Assembly (NCBI RefSeq): GCF_003457605.1
Contig: NZ_QRAN01000001.1
Coordinates: 642-64,641, forward strand
Reading direction: 5' to 3'
From: Seongchinamella sediminis
GTDB taxonomy: Bacteria; Pseudomonadota; Gammaproteobacteria; Pseudomonadales; Halieaceae
Length of the DNA: 64,000 nucleotides
The position numbers and the translations under genes were made by a program. The notes under the pieces were generated by a model, which was given only the letters and a program-made list of their open reading frames with translations, did not search any database and was not told where the DNA came from. The first letter of the stretch is position 1. The number at the start of each line of letters is the position of its first letter. Shown piece after piece: positions 1-8,153 of the stretch.

Positions 1-112
1 GTATCTTCGACGACTTCAACGTGGTGGTGACCGACAGCGATGGCGATGCCACTGACGATGACGGCATCCAGGCGAGTGAGATCCTGTCGATTGCCATTCT
101 CGATGACGGCCC
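1..112 (+). repeat. Direct repeat copy A, part of a 702-bp tandem coding repeat
   Basis: Bases 1-112 are identical to 703-814 and diverge at base 113/815. The 702-bp spacing equals 234 codons, so this is an in-frame protein-domain duplication. Identity at the DNA level suggests recent duplication or gene conversion; further copies probably lie upstream. Confidence 0.95.
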
Positions 113-2498
113 CTCGGCCGTGGACGATGGCGCGTATTCGGTCGGTGAAGACACGGCCACCGACATCAGCTTTGCGTCCGTGCTGGCCAATGACACCGAG
201 GGTGCTGACAAGGCCATCACGGTCAGCCTGGGCAGCACGGCGCCAAGCAACGGCAGCGTGCAGATCGTGGGCGACAAGTTCGTCTACACCCCGGACCCCG
301 GTTACGCCGGTGGCGACAGCTTCAGCTATGTGATCACCGATGCGGACGGCGACTACTCCGAGGCGACGGTGACCTTGAACGTTGCTGCGGACTCGGTGCC
401 AGCGGTGTCTGTGGTCGACAGCCAGGTGGACGAGGAAGGCCTGGCCGATGGCAGCAACCCGAATCCGGCGCTGCTGACCACGTCGGGCGACTTCAGCATC
501 GCGACCGGCAATGACACGCTGCAGTCCCTGGTGATTGACGGCGTTGACGTGACAGCGGCGGACAATGTCACCGGCATCGATGTGGTGGGTGACTACGGCA
601 CCCTGAACGTGACGTTCGACGGCTCGACCTACCGCTGGGCCTACACCCTGGCGGACAATACCCTGGACCACCCGACCAACCCGGGCGACAGCACGGCGGA
701 GGGTATCTTCGACGACTTCAACGTGGTGGTGACCGACAGCGATGGCGATGCCACTGACGATGACGGCATCCAGGCGAGTGAGATCCTGTCGATTGCCATT
801 CTCGATGACGGCCCGACGGCGATAACCCCCGATGCAGCCAGCCTGGTTAATAAGGTTGATCCCATCGAGGGAGTTGCTGCCGGGGTGTCTTTAGATGGAT
901 TGCTTGGCGGGAACGACGCCGATATTGACGACAATTATGGTGCCGACCAGGGCGGCACGCTCAAGTTTGACTACAACGATGGGGATCCACTGTATGAACT
1001 GGGTGGATCGCAAGCGTTGCAGTCGGGCGGCCTGGATGTATTTGCAGATGTTTCGGCTGACGGCACTGTCCTCACTGGTTACACCGACGATGGTGGTGTC
1101 CGAACCGAGGTCTTTACCGTTACCCTGAATCTGGCCGAGCCAGGCGCGGATACATATGATTTTATGCTCTTACAGCCACTGGATGGGGAGGTTTCTTTCA
1201 ATTCCGGTGATGAAGCATACGATTTCAAGGGTGGTAACGGACCCTATGGGTATTTCACCACCGAGAGCCTCAGCCCTGACATTTTGCTGACCCCGATTGA
1301 AAACGGCGTTTTGAGCGGCTCAATTAATGAGTCAGCCAATACTGTCGGTGTATCTGATGGTCAAAGTGTCGGCGACACTGAAGCAATTCGGGTAGATTTC
1401 CTGCTGGATATCGATGTCCTGAATAGCGATCCTGCGGCGACCGATGGCGGCCAGGGCTATTCATCCCTGGCCAACCAGGACCATACCTTTAATCGTGATG
1501 GCGTTGGTAACGCTCATCAACTGGTGAACGGGGCAGAAGCTACCTTTTCCAAGGTGACGGGCTCCACGACGGTGAAGATCAGCGCATACAACACCGCGGA
1601 ATCTGATGCGAATCTGAATATCGATGGAGATCAATTACATCCCAATTCGCCGAGTGAACAACAGGCGATAGACGCGGTAGTGATTTCAAATGGCGGTGCC
1701 CCGGTTACGGTATATCGGTCTGACTATGCCGGAATCGCGTTAGTTGCCGCGTTTGGCGTAACGGTTGATTTCAGTGACCCTCATTCAGTGCTGGTCAACG
1801 GTATACCCCAGGGTGTTACTGTAGGGGTGATTTCAGGGGCTGAGGCTTCAACGCCGCTGTTCGATAGTGTCGAGTACGAATGGGTCAGTGGCTCTACCTT
1901 CAAGCTCGGCGATTTTGGGGCTCTTTTCCCGAGCTCTGCCGGGGAGGTCGATTTTGCACTCGATCTTGCCATTACCGACGCCGATGGCGATGCGCTGGCT
2001 TTGCCTGGCAGCCTTGTGATCAACGTGGCCGAGAACCCCGACCCGGCTATCCAGATGCTTGACAATGAGGTTAAGCAGAATATCCAGGCGGAGCCCTTGT
2101 TGGCGTCTACCGATGAGGACGTCGACGAGGTAGAGCAGTTGCTTGCTTCTGAGGGTGATGATGTATTTGTCTTCACGCTGGCTGAGCATGGCGGCGCCGA
2201 TACCGATGTGTCCGTCACCGGCTTTGGTGATTCCGGGGAAGACGCCATCGATCTGCGCGACCTGCTGGTTGGCGAGGAGGCCGAGAGCGCGGACCTGACC
2301 AGCTACCTCAATGTGACCTTCGATGGGGCCGCTACGGTGATTGAGGTGAGTAGTGCCGGTGAGTTTGTCAATGGTAATACCACTGGCGTTACTGTGGACC
2401 AGACCATTACCCTGGAGGGCGTAGACCTGGTCGGCAGCGACGAACTGTCGATGGTTATTCAGAATATGTTGGAAAGCGGACAGTTGATTACCGACTGA
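1..2498 (+). CDS. C-terminal part of a giant type I-secreted, LapA-like adhesin (5' truncated by window edge)
   Basis: The reading frame is open from the first base (first full codon at 3), so the true start lies upstream. The product is Asp/Gly-rich and made of Ig/cadherin-like repeats of the kind found in T1SS-143/VCBS proteins; the phrase DSDGDATDDDGI occurs twice, 234 residues apart. The last 120 residues (from about 2150) resemble the VC_A0849-type T1SS C-terminal target domain: a DVFVF segment, a DAIDLRDLL segment and the terminal GQLITD. Such proteins leave the cell C-terminus first through an ABC exporter, an adaptor and a TolC-like channel, and act in surface attachment. The lapD-, lapG- and TolC-like genes next door make this the likely LapG substrate; the N-terminal retention module with the cleavage site would be outside the window. 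Bases about 830-2150 look less GC-rich than the repeats, which may reflect a different domain origin. Confidence 0.88.
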   Translation, partial: IFDDFNVVVTDSDGDATDDDGIQASEILSIAILDDGPSAVDDGAYSVGEDTATDISFASVLANDTEGADKAITVSLGSTAPSNGSVQIVGDKFVYTPDPGYAGGDSFSYVITDADGDYSEATVTLNVAADSVPAVSVVDSQVDEEGLADGSNPNPALLTTSGDFSIATGNDTLQSLVIDGVDVTAADNVTGIDVVGDYGTLNVTFDGSTYRWAYTLADNTLDHPTNPGDSTAEGIFDDFNVVVTDSDGDATDDDGIQASEILSIAILDDGPTAITPDAASLVNKVDPIEGVAAGVSLDGLLGGNDADIDDNYGADQGGTLKFDYNDGDPLYELGGSQALQSGGLDVFADVSADGTVLTGYTDDGGVRTEVFTVTLNLAEPGADTYDFMLLQPLDGEVSFNSGDEAYDFKGGNGPYGYFTTESLSPDILLTPIENGVLSGSINESANTVGVSDGQSVGDTEAIRVDFLLDIDVLNSDPAATDGGQGYSSLANQDHTFNRDGVGNAHQLVNGAEATFSKVTGSTTVKISAYNTAESDANLNIDGDQLHPNSPSEQQAIDAVVISNGGAPVTVYRSDYAGIALVAAFGVTVDFSDPHSVLVNGIPQGVTVGVISGAEASTPLFDSVEYEWVSGSTFKLGDFGALFPSSAGEVDFALDLAITDADGDALALPGSLVINVAENPDPAIQMLDNEVKQNIQAEPLLASTDEDVDEVEQLLASEGDDVFVFTLAEHGGADTDVSVTGFGDSGEDAIDLRDLLVGEEAESADLTSYLNVTFDGAATVIEVSSAGEFVNGNTTGVTVDQTITLEGVDLVGSDELSMVIQNMLESGQLITD
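703..814 (+). repeat. Direct repeat copy B, part of a 702-bp tandem coding repeat
   Basis: Second copy of the 112-bp segment at 1-112. It is the last copy seen; downstream the protein enters unique C-terminal domains. Confidence 0.95.
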
Positions 2499-2520
2499 CC
2501 AAGTTTGGGAGTATGATCAA

Positions 2521-2552
2521 TCCCTGTCATCGCGAGGTGGCGGGGATTTTTT
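2521..2552 (+). terminator. Probable rho-independent terminator of the adhesin gene
   Basis: Twenty-two bases after the adhesin stop, TCCCTG pairs with CGGGGA (one G-T wobble) across a GC-rich loop, and a run of seven T follows directly. The next gene has its own strong ribosome-binding site just after it. Confidence 0.6.
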
Positions 2553-2566
2553 TATGGAGGTAGGAA

Positions 2567-2881
2567 GTGCCTTATATCAAGCGTGACGACAAGGGGCTGG
2601 TCGTGGCCATGAGTGCAATCGCGGCCGATGGTTTTGAAGAAGAACTGCCCGGCGACTCGCCCGATATCGCCCGGTTCCTGGCCAGCCAGCAGGCGGCCAA
2701 TTCACTGGATGCCACCGACCAGGACTTTGTCCGGGTACTCGAGGACCTGGTGGAGCTATTGATCGATAAAGGCATCATTCTATTTACTGAGCTGCCCGAG
2801 TCCGCCCAGCAGAAGATTATGCGCCGCCAGCAGTTGCGTGAGGAAATGGCCGGAAAGCTGGATTTGATTGGGGATGATTGA
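2567..2881 (+). CDS. Small conserved protein of the 'tryptophan synthase beta-like' type
   Basis: A 104-residue soluble acidic protein starting MPYIKRDDKG. The GTG start at 2567 is chosen because GGAGG at 2556-2560 sits 6 bases upstream and no ATG offers a better site. It resembles the short gammaproteobacterial proteins often labelled 'tryptophan synthase subunit beta like'; the label is historical, and the protein is far too short to be TrpB and lacks a PLP-lysine domain. No function is known to me. It has Glu/Asp-rich helices and no signal peptide or membrane segment. It lies between the adhesin and the convergent lapD-like gene, but the terminator in front argues against co-transcription with the adhesin. 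Confidence 0.75.
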   Translation: MPYIKRDDKGLVVAMSAIAADGFEEELPGDSPDIARFLASQQAANSLDATDQDFVRVLEDLVELLIDKGIILFTELPESAQQKIMRRQQLREEMAGKLDLIGDD

Positions 2882-2921
2882 GGGGGCTTTGCCAAACACA
2901 AGATAAGTGGATCCCGGCTTG

Positions 2922-3056
2922 CCCCAGGGCACCCTCTCTTGCGCTTACAGCGCAATTCACCTTGTACCCCAGGGCACCCTCTCTTGCGCTTACAGCGCAA
3001 TTCACCTTGTACCCCAGGGCACCTTCTCTTGCGCCTCTGGCGCAATTCACCTCGTT
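2922..3056. repeat. Three 45-bp tandem repeats, each with a 7-bp hairpin (intergenic)
   Basis: Units at 2922-2966 and 2967-3011 are identical; 3012-3056 is diverged. Each holds a perfect stem with a 3-base loop, at 2939-2955, 2984-3000 and 3029-3045. In units 1-2 the stem is TTGCGCT/AGCGCAA; in unit 3 it is TTGCGCC/GGCGCAA, so a T-A pair became C-G with pairing kept. The array lies between convergent genes. Flanks with GGATCCCGG on the left and CGCGGGGATGA on the right resemble dispersed REP-like intergenic elements. Open frames crossing it are by-products of the 45-bp (15-codon) period. Confidence 0.9.
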
Positions 3057-3099
3057 CGCGGGGATGAGCTGATAAAGGGAATGACGCTGGGGGAAAGAG

Positions 3100-5019
3100 T
3101 TACTCAGGGAGCGAAATGCCCGGCCCGGTCGCGCCATCGGCGCCCAGTTCCTGCAGGGTTTTCCATTCCTCTTCGCTGCGCACGCCTTCTGCATAGACCT
3201 TCACGCCAATCGAATGACCCACGGTACACAGGGTGCGCAGCAGGGTCTGGTTGGCGACGTTGTTGTCGATGTCGCGGACGAAGCTGGCGTCGACCTTCAG
3301 GTAGTCGACGCCGATGTCGCTGATATTGCCCAGCTCGGAAAGCTGGTGGCCCATGTGCTCGATGCCTATCTGGCACCCGGCGGACTTGACCCGGTTGCAC
3401 AGCAGTTTGAAGGCGGGCAGGTGACGGAAGGCCATGGCCTCGGGAATCTCCAGCCACAGGTTTTTTGCCGCTTCACTTCTGGTGGTCAGGCGCTCGCTGA
3501 TCCAGCTCAGGAAGCCGGGTTCAACCACCGCCGCCACCGACAGGTTTGCCGCGGTAGGGTGGCCGCTGCTTTCAATGGACTTGAGCGCCAGGTCGACGAC
3601 CTCCTTGTCCAGCTCCAGCGACAGCTGCAGGCGGTTAATCCAGGGCAGGAACTGGCCGGCGGATAGCTTCTCACCCTTCCAGTTCAGGCGCGCGGGCGCC
3701 TCGTAGTGCAGCAACTCCCGCTTCAGGCCGATCACCGGGAAGTAATCCAGGGTAAAGTTGTGCTCGCGGAAAGACTGCACCAGCACGTTGCGCCACTGGT
3801 CCATTTGCTGGCGCACCGGTTGCATCTGGATGTCGCCATCGTAGGCGATGCTGATGGCTGAATCGCCCTCGCGCTCATTGGCCAGCAGGGCGCCGTCGAT
3901 ACGGGTCATGATGCTGCTGATGGTATCGCCGTGGCGGTAAATGGTGCTTGCCGTGGGCAGCAACACCTTACTGTCCATGCTGTGGCTGACCAGAACCTCG
4001 CGGATGCTGTCCTGCATTTGTTTGGCTGCGTCTTTAGGGTCAATGGCCCGCGGCGCCAGGATGGCGAAGTCGGAACCGTTCAGCCGCGATGCCGCCCAGC
4101 GGCTGTGCTGCATGACGATGCGGTTGAGTTCCTTGCCGATTTCTTTCAGCACCCCGTCCATATTGCCGCGGCCGTACAGCTGGTTCATTTGCGCCAGGCC
4201 GGCGATTCTCACCAGGCTCAGGCTGCCGGTCGCGTTGACATCGTCGCTTTCCAGTGCCGCCTCGACGGACTTCATGAAGGGTTCGCGGTTGTTGAGCCCG
4301 GTAATCTTGTCCACGTGGGCATCGCGCTGCCACTTCTGCAGGCGTTTGGCCTCGGCATTGAGCACATGCTTGATGCGCCCGGACATTTCGTTCATGGCGC
4401 TTACCACCTGCCTGAACTCCAGCGTGCTGGGTTCGGGAATGGTGATGAACTTGCGCTTGCCAATGGCCTGGGCCTGTTCGACCACGTCGTCCAGTGGTTT
4501 GAGGATGCGCTTGAGCACCTGGCCGCCGACGAATCCGGAGACCAGCATCGCTGCGAGGAAAATTAACAGCAATAACTGGGTGCTCTGCCACAGGCGCTCA
4601 TAGGCAAACCGGGAGTGGCTGCGCAGGGTGAGTGTCCCCACCTGTTGCCAGCCGTCCTGCACGTTGGCGATACCGTCTTCCACGTTGATGGGGAACAGAC
4701 TGATAAACCAGTCCGGTGCACCGTTGGTGGGCTGGTCGTCCTGGCGCAGAATCATCAGCTTGCCGTCCGGTGCACGCAACTCGATCAGTTCATAGAATCC
4801 GGTATCGAACTGGGCCGAGAGTGTCAGCTCCAGCAGCACTTCATCTGCCCCCTGCTGGCTCAATGACAGGGCCAGTGCCGCGGCGTTGTCGGCATTTTTC
4901 ATCGAGATCTGCTGCTGCAGGTAGGACTTGGCGGATAGCGTGGTCACCAGAAAGCTGCCGCTGAATACCAGCAGCAGCAGCCCGATAATGGCCAGCCAGA
5001 GTTTCTTGTGTAGTGTCAT
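3100..5019 (-). CDS. lapD: LapD-like inner-membrane c-di-GMP receptor with degenerate GGDEF and EAL domains
   Basis: 639 residues. Order: TM helix about 8-30, periplasmic LapD/MoxY-type sensor domain about 31-145, TM helix about 148-166, HAMP about 167-222, GGDEF-like domain about 235-385, EAL-like domain about 400-639. The GGDEF motif is NGSDF (314-318) and the EAL motif reads EAP (440-442), so neither cyclase nor phosphodiesterase activity is expected, as in the LapD family. In that family, c-di-GMP bound to the EAL domain makes the periplasmic domain hold LapG, which keeps the adhesin on the surface; when c-di-GMP falls, LapG is released and cuts the adhesin. The gene follows lapG by 24 bases on the same strand, consistent with a lapG-lapD operon next to the adhesin. 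Confidence 0.92.
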   Translation of the reverse strand: MTLHKKLWLAIIGLLLLVFSGSFLVTTLSAKSYLQQQISMKNADNAAALALSLSQQGADEVLLELTLSAQFDTGFYELIELRAPDGKLMILRQDDQPTNGAPDWFISLFPINVEDGIANVQDGWQQVGTLTLRSHSRFAYERLWQSTQLLLLIFLAAMLVSGFVGGQVLKRILKPLDDVVEQAQAIGKRKFITIPEPSTLEFRQVVSAMNEMSGRIKHVLNAEAKRLQKWQRDAHVDKITGLNNREPFMKSVEAALESDDVNATGSLSLVRIAGLAQMNQLYGRGNMDGVLKEIGKELNRIVMQHSRWAASRLNGSDFAILAPRAIDPKDAAKQMQDSIREVLVSHSMDSKVLLPTASTIYRHGDTISSIMTRIDGALLANEREGDSAISIAYDGDIQMQPVRQQMDQWRNVLVQSFREHNFTLDYFPVIGLKRELLHYEAPARLNWKGEKLSAGQFLPWINRLQLSLELDKEVVDLALKSIESSGHPTAANLSVAAVVEPGFLSWISERLTTRSEAAKNLWLEIPEAMAFRHLPAFKLLCNRVKSAGCQIGIEHMGHQLSELGNISDIGVDYLKVDASFVRDIDNNVANQTLLRTLCTVGHSIGVKVYAEGVRSEEEWKTLQELGADGATGPGISLPE

Positions 5020-5043
5020 TTCAGGCTCCGTTACTTATTCCGC

Positions 5044-5748
5044 TTAACCCATGCCCTCGGCAGCGGCGCGCTGCAGCAGGTCGCGCCAGCGGGACAGTTT
5101 AGCACCGGGGTTGGTGGTCGCTGGCGTTGCCGCGCCGCCCACCCACAGGCCCCGGCTGTTGAAACCGTAGACCGGCGTCAGGTCGGTGCGCTTGTTTGCC
5201 GGGTAGATGTCAGTGATCACATTGTCGAGAATTTCGGGCACGGCGGTGGGGGAGGGGTAGTAGGCCAGCACCATATGAGCGGCGTGGACCGGGCTGTTGG
5301 GCCCGCCCATTTGCGCCTTGACGTAGGTGATACGCAGCTTGTTGATGTCCATGCCGGCCAGCACCAGCATGGAGTACTTGGCGATGGCAAAGTCCTCGCA
5401 GTCCCCCATGCCCTTGCCCATGGTTTCCAGCGGCGTGGCCCAGTAGTCTTTCTGGCCCCAGGCCTCCGGGTCCTGCACCCAGCGAATACGGCGGTTGAAG
5501 AATTTGTTGGCGGTATCGAGTTGTTGTGCATCGGACATGTCACGCATGCTTTCGATAGTGGCGTACCACTCGTCCACCAGGTTGGCGGTATCCTGCCCAT
5601 AGCGCTGCAGGGCCAGGGTATGCATGCGCTGCAGGTCGAGCTGGCCCCAGACCAGGGTTGTGCACGTGAGACACACGAATACCAGCAGGAAAATGTGCCG
5701 GAGGAATAGTGTCGTCTGCCCCTGCCCCGAGTCGGTAATCATTGTCAT
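5044..5748 (-). CDS. lapG: LapG-like periplasmic cysteine protease (adhesin-releasing)
   Basis: 234 residues, bacterial transglutaminase-like fold (DUF920). An N-terminal hydrophobic segment (about 13-35) serves as signal peptide/anchor. The expected Cys-His-Asp triad is visible: C117 in GMGDCEDFA, H158 in HMVLAYY and D175 in PEILDNV; the His-Asp spacing of 17 matches known LapG proteins. LapG is a calcium-dependent protease that cleaves after a di-alanine site near the N-terminus of LapA-type adhesins and is held in check by LapD. The gene is first in a two-gene minus-strand unit with lapD and is divergent from the TolC-OmpA gene, with 272 bases between them. The cleavage site cannot be checked because the adhesin N-terminus is outside the window. 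Confidence 0.92.
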   Translation of the reverse strand: MTMITDSGQGQTTLFLRHIFLLVFVCLTCTTLVWGQLDLQRMHTLALQRYGQDTANLVDEWYATIESMRDMSDAQQLDTANKFFNRRIRWVQDPEAWGQKDYWATPLETMGKGMGDCEDFAIAKYSMLVLAGMDINKLRITYVKAQMGGPNSPVHAAHMVLAYYPSPTAVPEILDNVITDIYPANKRTDLTPVYGFNSRGLWVGGAATPATTNPGAKLSRWRDLLQRAAAEGMG

Positions 5749-6020
5749 TTTTACTGCTGTTGAGCTGGCGCGTCTGGCGCCGCTGGTCGGTCCAGCGTCA
5801 ATAGTAGACTACTTCCACCTGCACTGAGGGAACAATTATCCCGATTGGGCCACCAAGGTGGTCTGAACTGTGACTTGGTTCATAGTTTTCCTTGGAAAAT
5901 CATGGATTAATCTACACATCGCTTATAGTAGGCACCGTGGAAATGCGGCCACATGGAACGTGAGTGTCGTTGCGCCTGTGGCGTGGCGAAATTAGAGGTA
6001 GGCCAACAAGGATTAGCACA
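5749..6020. promoter_or_regulatory. Divergent intergenic region between lapG and the TolC-OmpA gene
   Basis: 272 bases without a gene. Two perfect short inverted repeats stand out: CCACC-AA-GGTGG-type at 5850-5861 and TTTTCC-TT-GGAAAA at 5886-5899. A TATAGT at 5924-5929 could be a -10 element for the rightward gene, but no good -35 is seen. This is the natural place for regulation of the Lap machinery; no known binding motif could be assigned. Confidence 0.4.
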
Positions 6021-7916
6021 ATGGGACGGAAAAAAAATGGGCTGACTGCAATCGCGGCAGCCATGGGGATTTCAGCAACGCTTGCGCAGGCCCAGAGCCA
6101 GGCCCCGGTGGGTCTGGATACGGTTACAGACTTCAAATCGGCGGTAACCCAGGGTGTTCTCACCAACCCCCGAGTGGTTTCGCAATGGTATAACTTCGAA
6201 GCTACCCGCGAAGCTGAACGCGGTGCCCGTGGCGGCTATCTGCCAAGCGTGGACCTGTACTCTGAGTGGGGCCGGGAGGAGCGGGAGACTCCGCTGATCG
6301 ATCTGGGGGATTATTCCCGCGACGCCACCCGGTTCACCATCACCCAGATGTTGTTCGACGGTTTCGCCACCCGTGACCAGGTCGCCAGTCTGGGCTATGC
6401 CAAGCTGTCACGCTACTACGATTTCAAGCGCGCCTCCGAGGAGATCGCCCTGGAAGCCGCTGTCGCCTACCTGGATACGGTAAAGTTCCAGAACCTGGTG
6501 AAATTCGCCGAGGATAACTACATCGTACACAAGAACGTGTACGATAAAATTGAAGAGCGCACCGGCGGCGGAGTCAGCCAGGGCGTGGACCTGGAGCAGG
6601 CGGCCGCCCGTGTCGCCCTCGCCGAGTCCAACCTGGTTACCGAGATTACCAACCTGCACGATGTGATGACCCGCTTCCACCGGGTAGTGGGTAGCCTGCC
6701 TGGCGAGAACCTGGCCATGCCCTCGGTGCCCGCCGGCGAGATTCCCGAGCTGCGGGAAACTGCCCTGGAAATGGCCTACCAGCGCAGCCCGGTGATCAAT
6801 GCCGCCATCGAGAACCTGCGTTCCTCCCAGGAGTCCCTGAACGCCACCAATGCGCCGATGATGCCACGCCTGGACCTGCGCTACCGCAACGAGGTAGAGC
6901 ATGATACCGACGGTATTGACGGTCGTTTCGACGAGGAGGCCATCGAAGTGGTGGTGTCCTACAACCTGTTCCGCGGCGGCTCCGACAGCGCCCGCAAGCG
7001 CGAGTACTACAACCTGTACAACGCGGCTATCGAGGAGCGCAAGCAGGCCTGCCTCAATGTGCGCCAGGAAGTGACTATTGCCTTCAACGATGTGGAAGCC
7101 CTGGAGCGCCAGGTGGAAGTGCTGCAACGCAACCTGATTGCCCAGGACAAGACCCGCCGCGCTTATCGTGACCAGTTCGATATCGGCCAGCGCACCCTGC
7201 TTGACCTGCTGGACTCACAAAACGAGTACTTCGACACCCAGCGGGCCCACACCAGTGCGGTAACTGACCTGGCAGCGGCCCAGGCGCGCACCCTGGCCAA
7301 TATGGGGCTGCTGTTGGCGGCTATGGACATGGACGGGCTGAACGCGGAAAAAATCGCTGAACTGGATCTGGATTTCTCCCGAGACGGCGACGATGAGAAC
7401 GCCCAGGCCCTGTGCCCCCAGGGCGCGCCCCTGCCGGCTTCGGTTGATCGCGACGCGCTGTTCGCACGCCTGAATGCCAGTGCGGACCCAGCCGCCAGTG
7501 CGGCCTCGGCGGCAGCGCTGGCTGGCCTCGCGGCGGGCAGCGATCGCTATCGCACCGTGGGCGAAGACATGGTGTCCCTGGAGGTAGACGTACAGTTCGA
7601 GTTTAACTCCTCGGTAATTTCATCAGCCTATGACGACGAAATTGCCCGGGCAGCTGAAGCCCTGCGCGATAATGCAGGTATCCGCGCCACTGTTGAGGGA
7701 CATACCGACTCCAGCGGCGAAGACAACTACAACCAGTGGCTGTCAGAACGCCGGGCCAATGCCGTGCGGGATATGCTGATCAATGAACACGGCATTTCAG
7801 CTGACCAGCTGGTGGCCATCGGCCGCGGTGAGGGTTCCCCCATCGCCAGCAATGCCACCGCCGAGGGCCGCGCCCGGAACCGCCGGGTGGAACTGGTACT
7901 GGATGTGGCGCAGTAA
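6021..7916 (+). CDS. TolC-family outer-membrane channel fused to a C-terminal OmpA domain (LapE-like)
   Basis: 631 residues from the ATG at 6021, chosen over an upstream GTG because AAGGA at 6008-6012 is well spaced and a clean signal peptide follows (MGRKKNGLTAIAAAMGIS... to about 27). Residues about 35-455 are a TolC/outer-membrane efflux protein with two helical hairpin repeats; about 520-631 is an OmpA-like peptidoglycan-binding domain (FEFNSSVIS, VEGHTDSSG, LSERRANAVRDML, RGRARNRRVEL-type end). TolC-type proteins form the outer-membrane exit duct of type I secretion, here presumably for the adjacent adhesin; the OmpA domain would tether the duct to the cell wall. The inner-membrane ABC and adaptor partners are not next to it. 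Confidence 0.9.
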   Translation: MGRKKNGLTAIAAAMGISATLAQAQSQAPVGLDTVTDFKSAVTQGVLTNPRVVSQWYNFEATREAERGARGGYLPSVDLYSEWGREERETPLIDLGDYSRDATRFTITQMLFDGFATRDQVASLGYAKLSRYYDFKRASEEIALEAAVAYLDTVKFQNLVKFAEDNYIVHKNVYDKIEERTGGGVSQGVDLEQAAARVALAESNLVTEITNLHDVMTRFHRVVGSLPGENLAMPSVPAGEIPELRETALEMAYQRSPVINAAIENLRSSQESLNATNAPMMPRLDLRYRNEVEHDTDGIDGRFDEEAIEVVVSYNLFRGGSDSARKREYYNLYNAAIEERKQACLNVRQEVTIAFNDVEALERQVEVLQRNLIAQDKTRRAYRDQFDIGQRTLLDLLDSQNEYFDTQRAHTSAVTDLAAAQARTLANMGLLLAAMDMDGLNAEKIAELDLDFSRDGDDENAQALCPQGAPLPASVDRDALFARLNASADPAASAASAAALAGLAAGSDRYRTVGEDMVSLEVDVQFEFNSSVISSAYDDEIARAAEALRDNAGIRATVEGHTDSSGEDNYNQWLSERRANAVRDMLINEHGISADQLVAIGRGEGSPIASNATAEGRARNRRVELVLDVAQ

Positions 7917-8153
7917 CACAGAATACGTCACCCCGGCCCCTCGCGGCCGGCCTGGCTCCTGGCCGTCATGGCCAGGCCTTGTCGCCAGTAGCAGCCGATG
8001 CGCCAGTGCTTTTTGCCAGGGCTGGCAGCAGAGTAAAAATCCTTCCGGCCATGGCTCCCATGGGGCGATAGCAAAGCAGGCTCAGGGCAGGGCGATCAAA
8101 CCCCGGAAAGTGATCGCAGGTGCATGGACGTTCATGGAAGTTGCGCCGGGGAC

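Noticed and set aside
2922-3056. Possible mini CRISPR array
   Set aside because: The repeats are directly adjacent without unique spacers and contain palindromes covering most of the unit.
2572-3194. Open frames crossing the 45-bp repeats with repeated CPGVQGELRCKRKRG-like sequence
   Set aside because: The repeats are a multiple of three bases long, which opens frames by periodicity; no start signal, and the frames run antisense into real genes.
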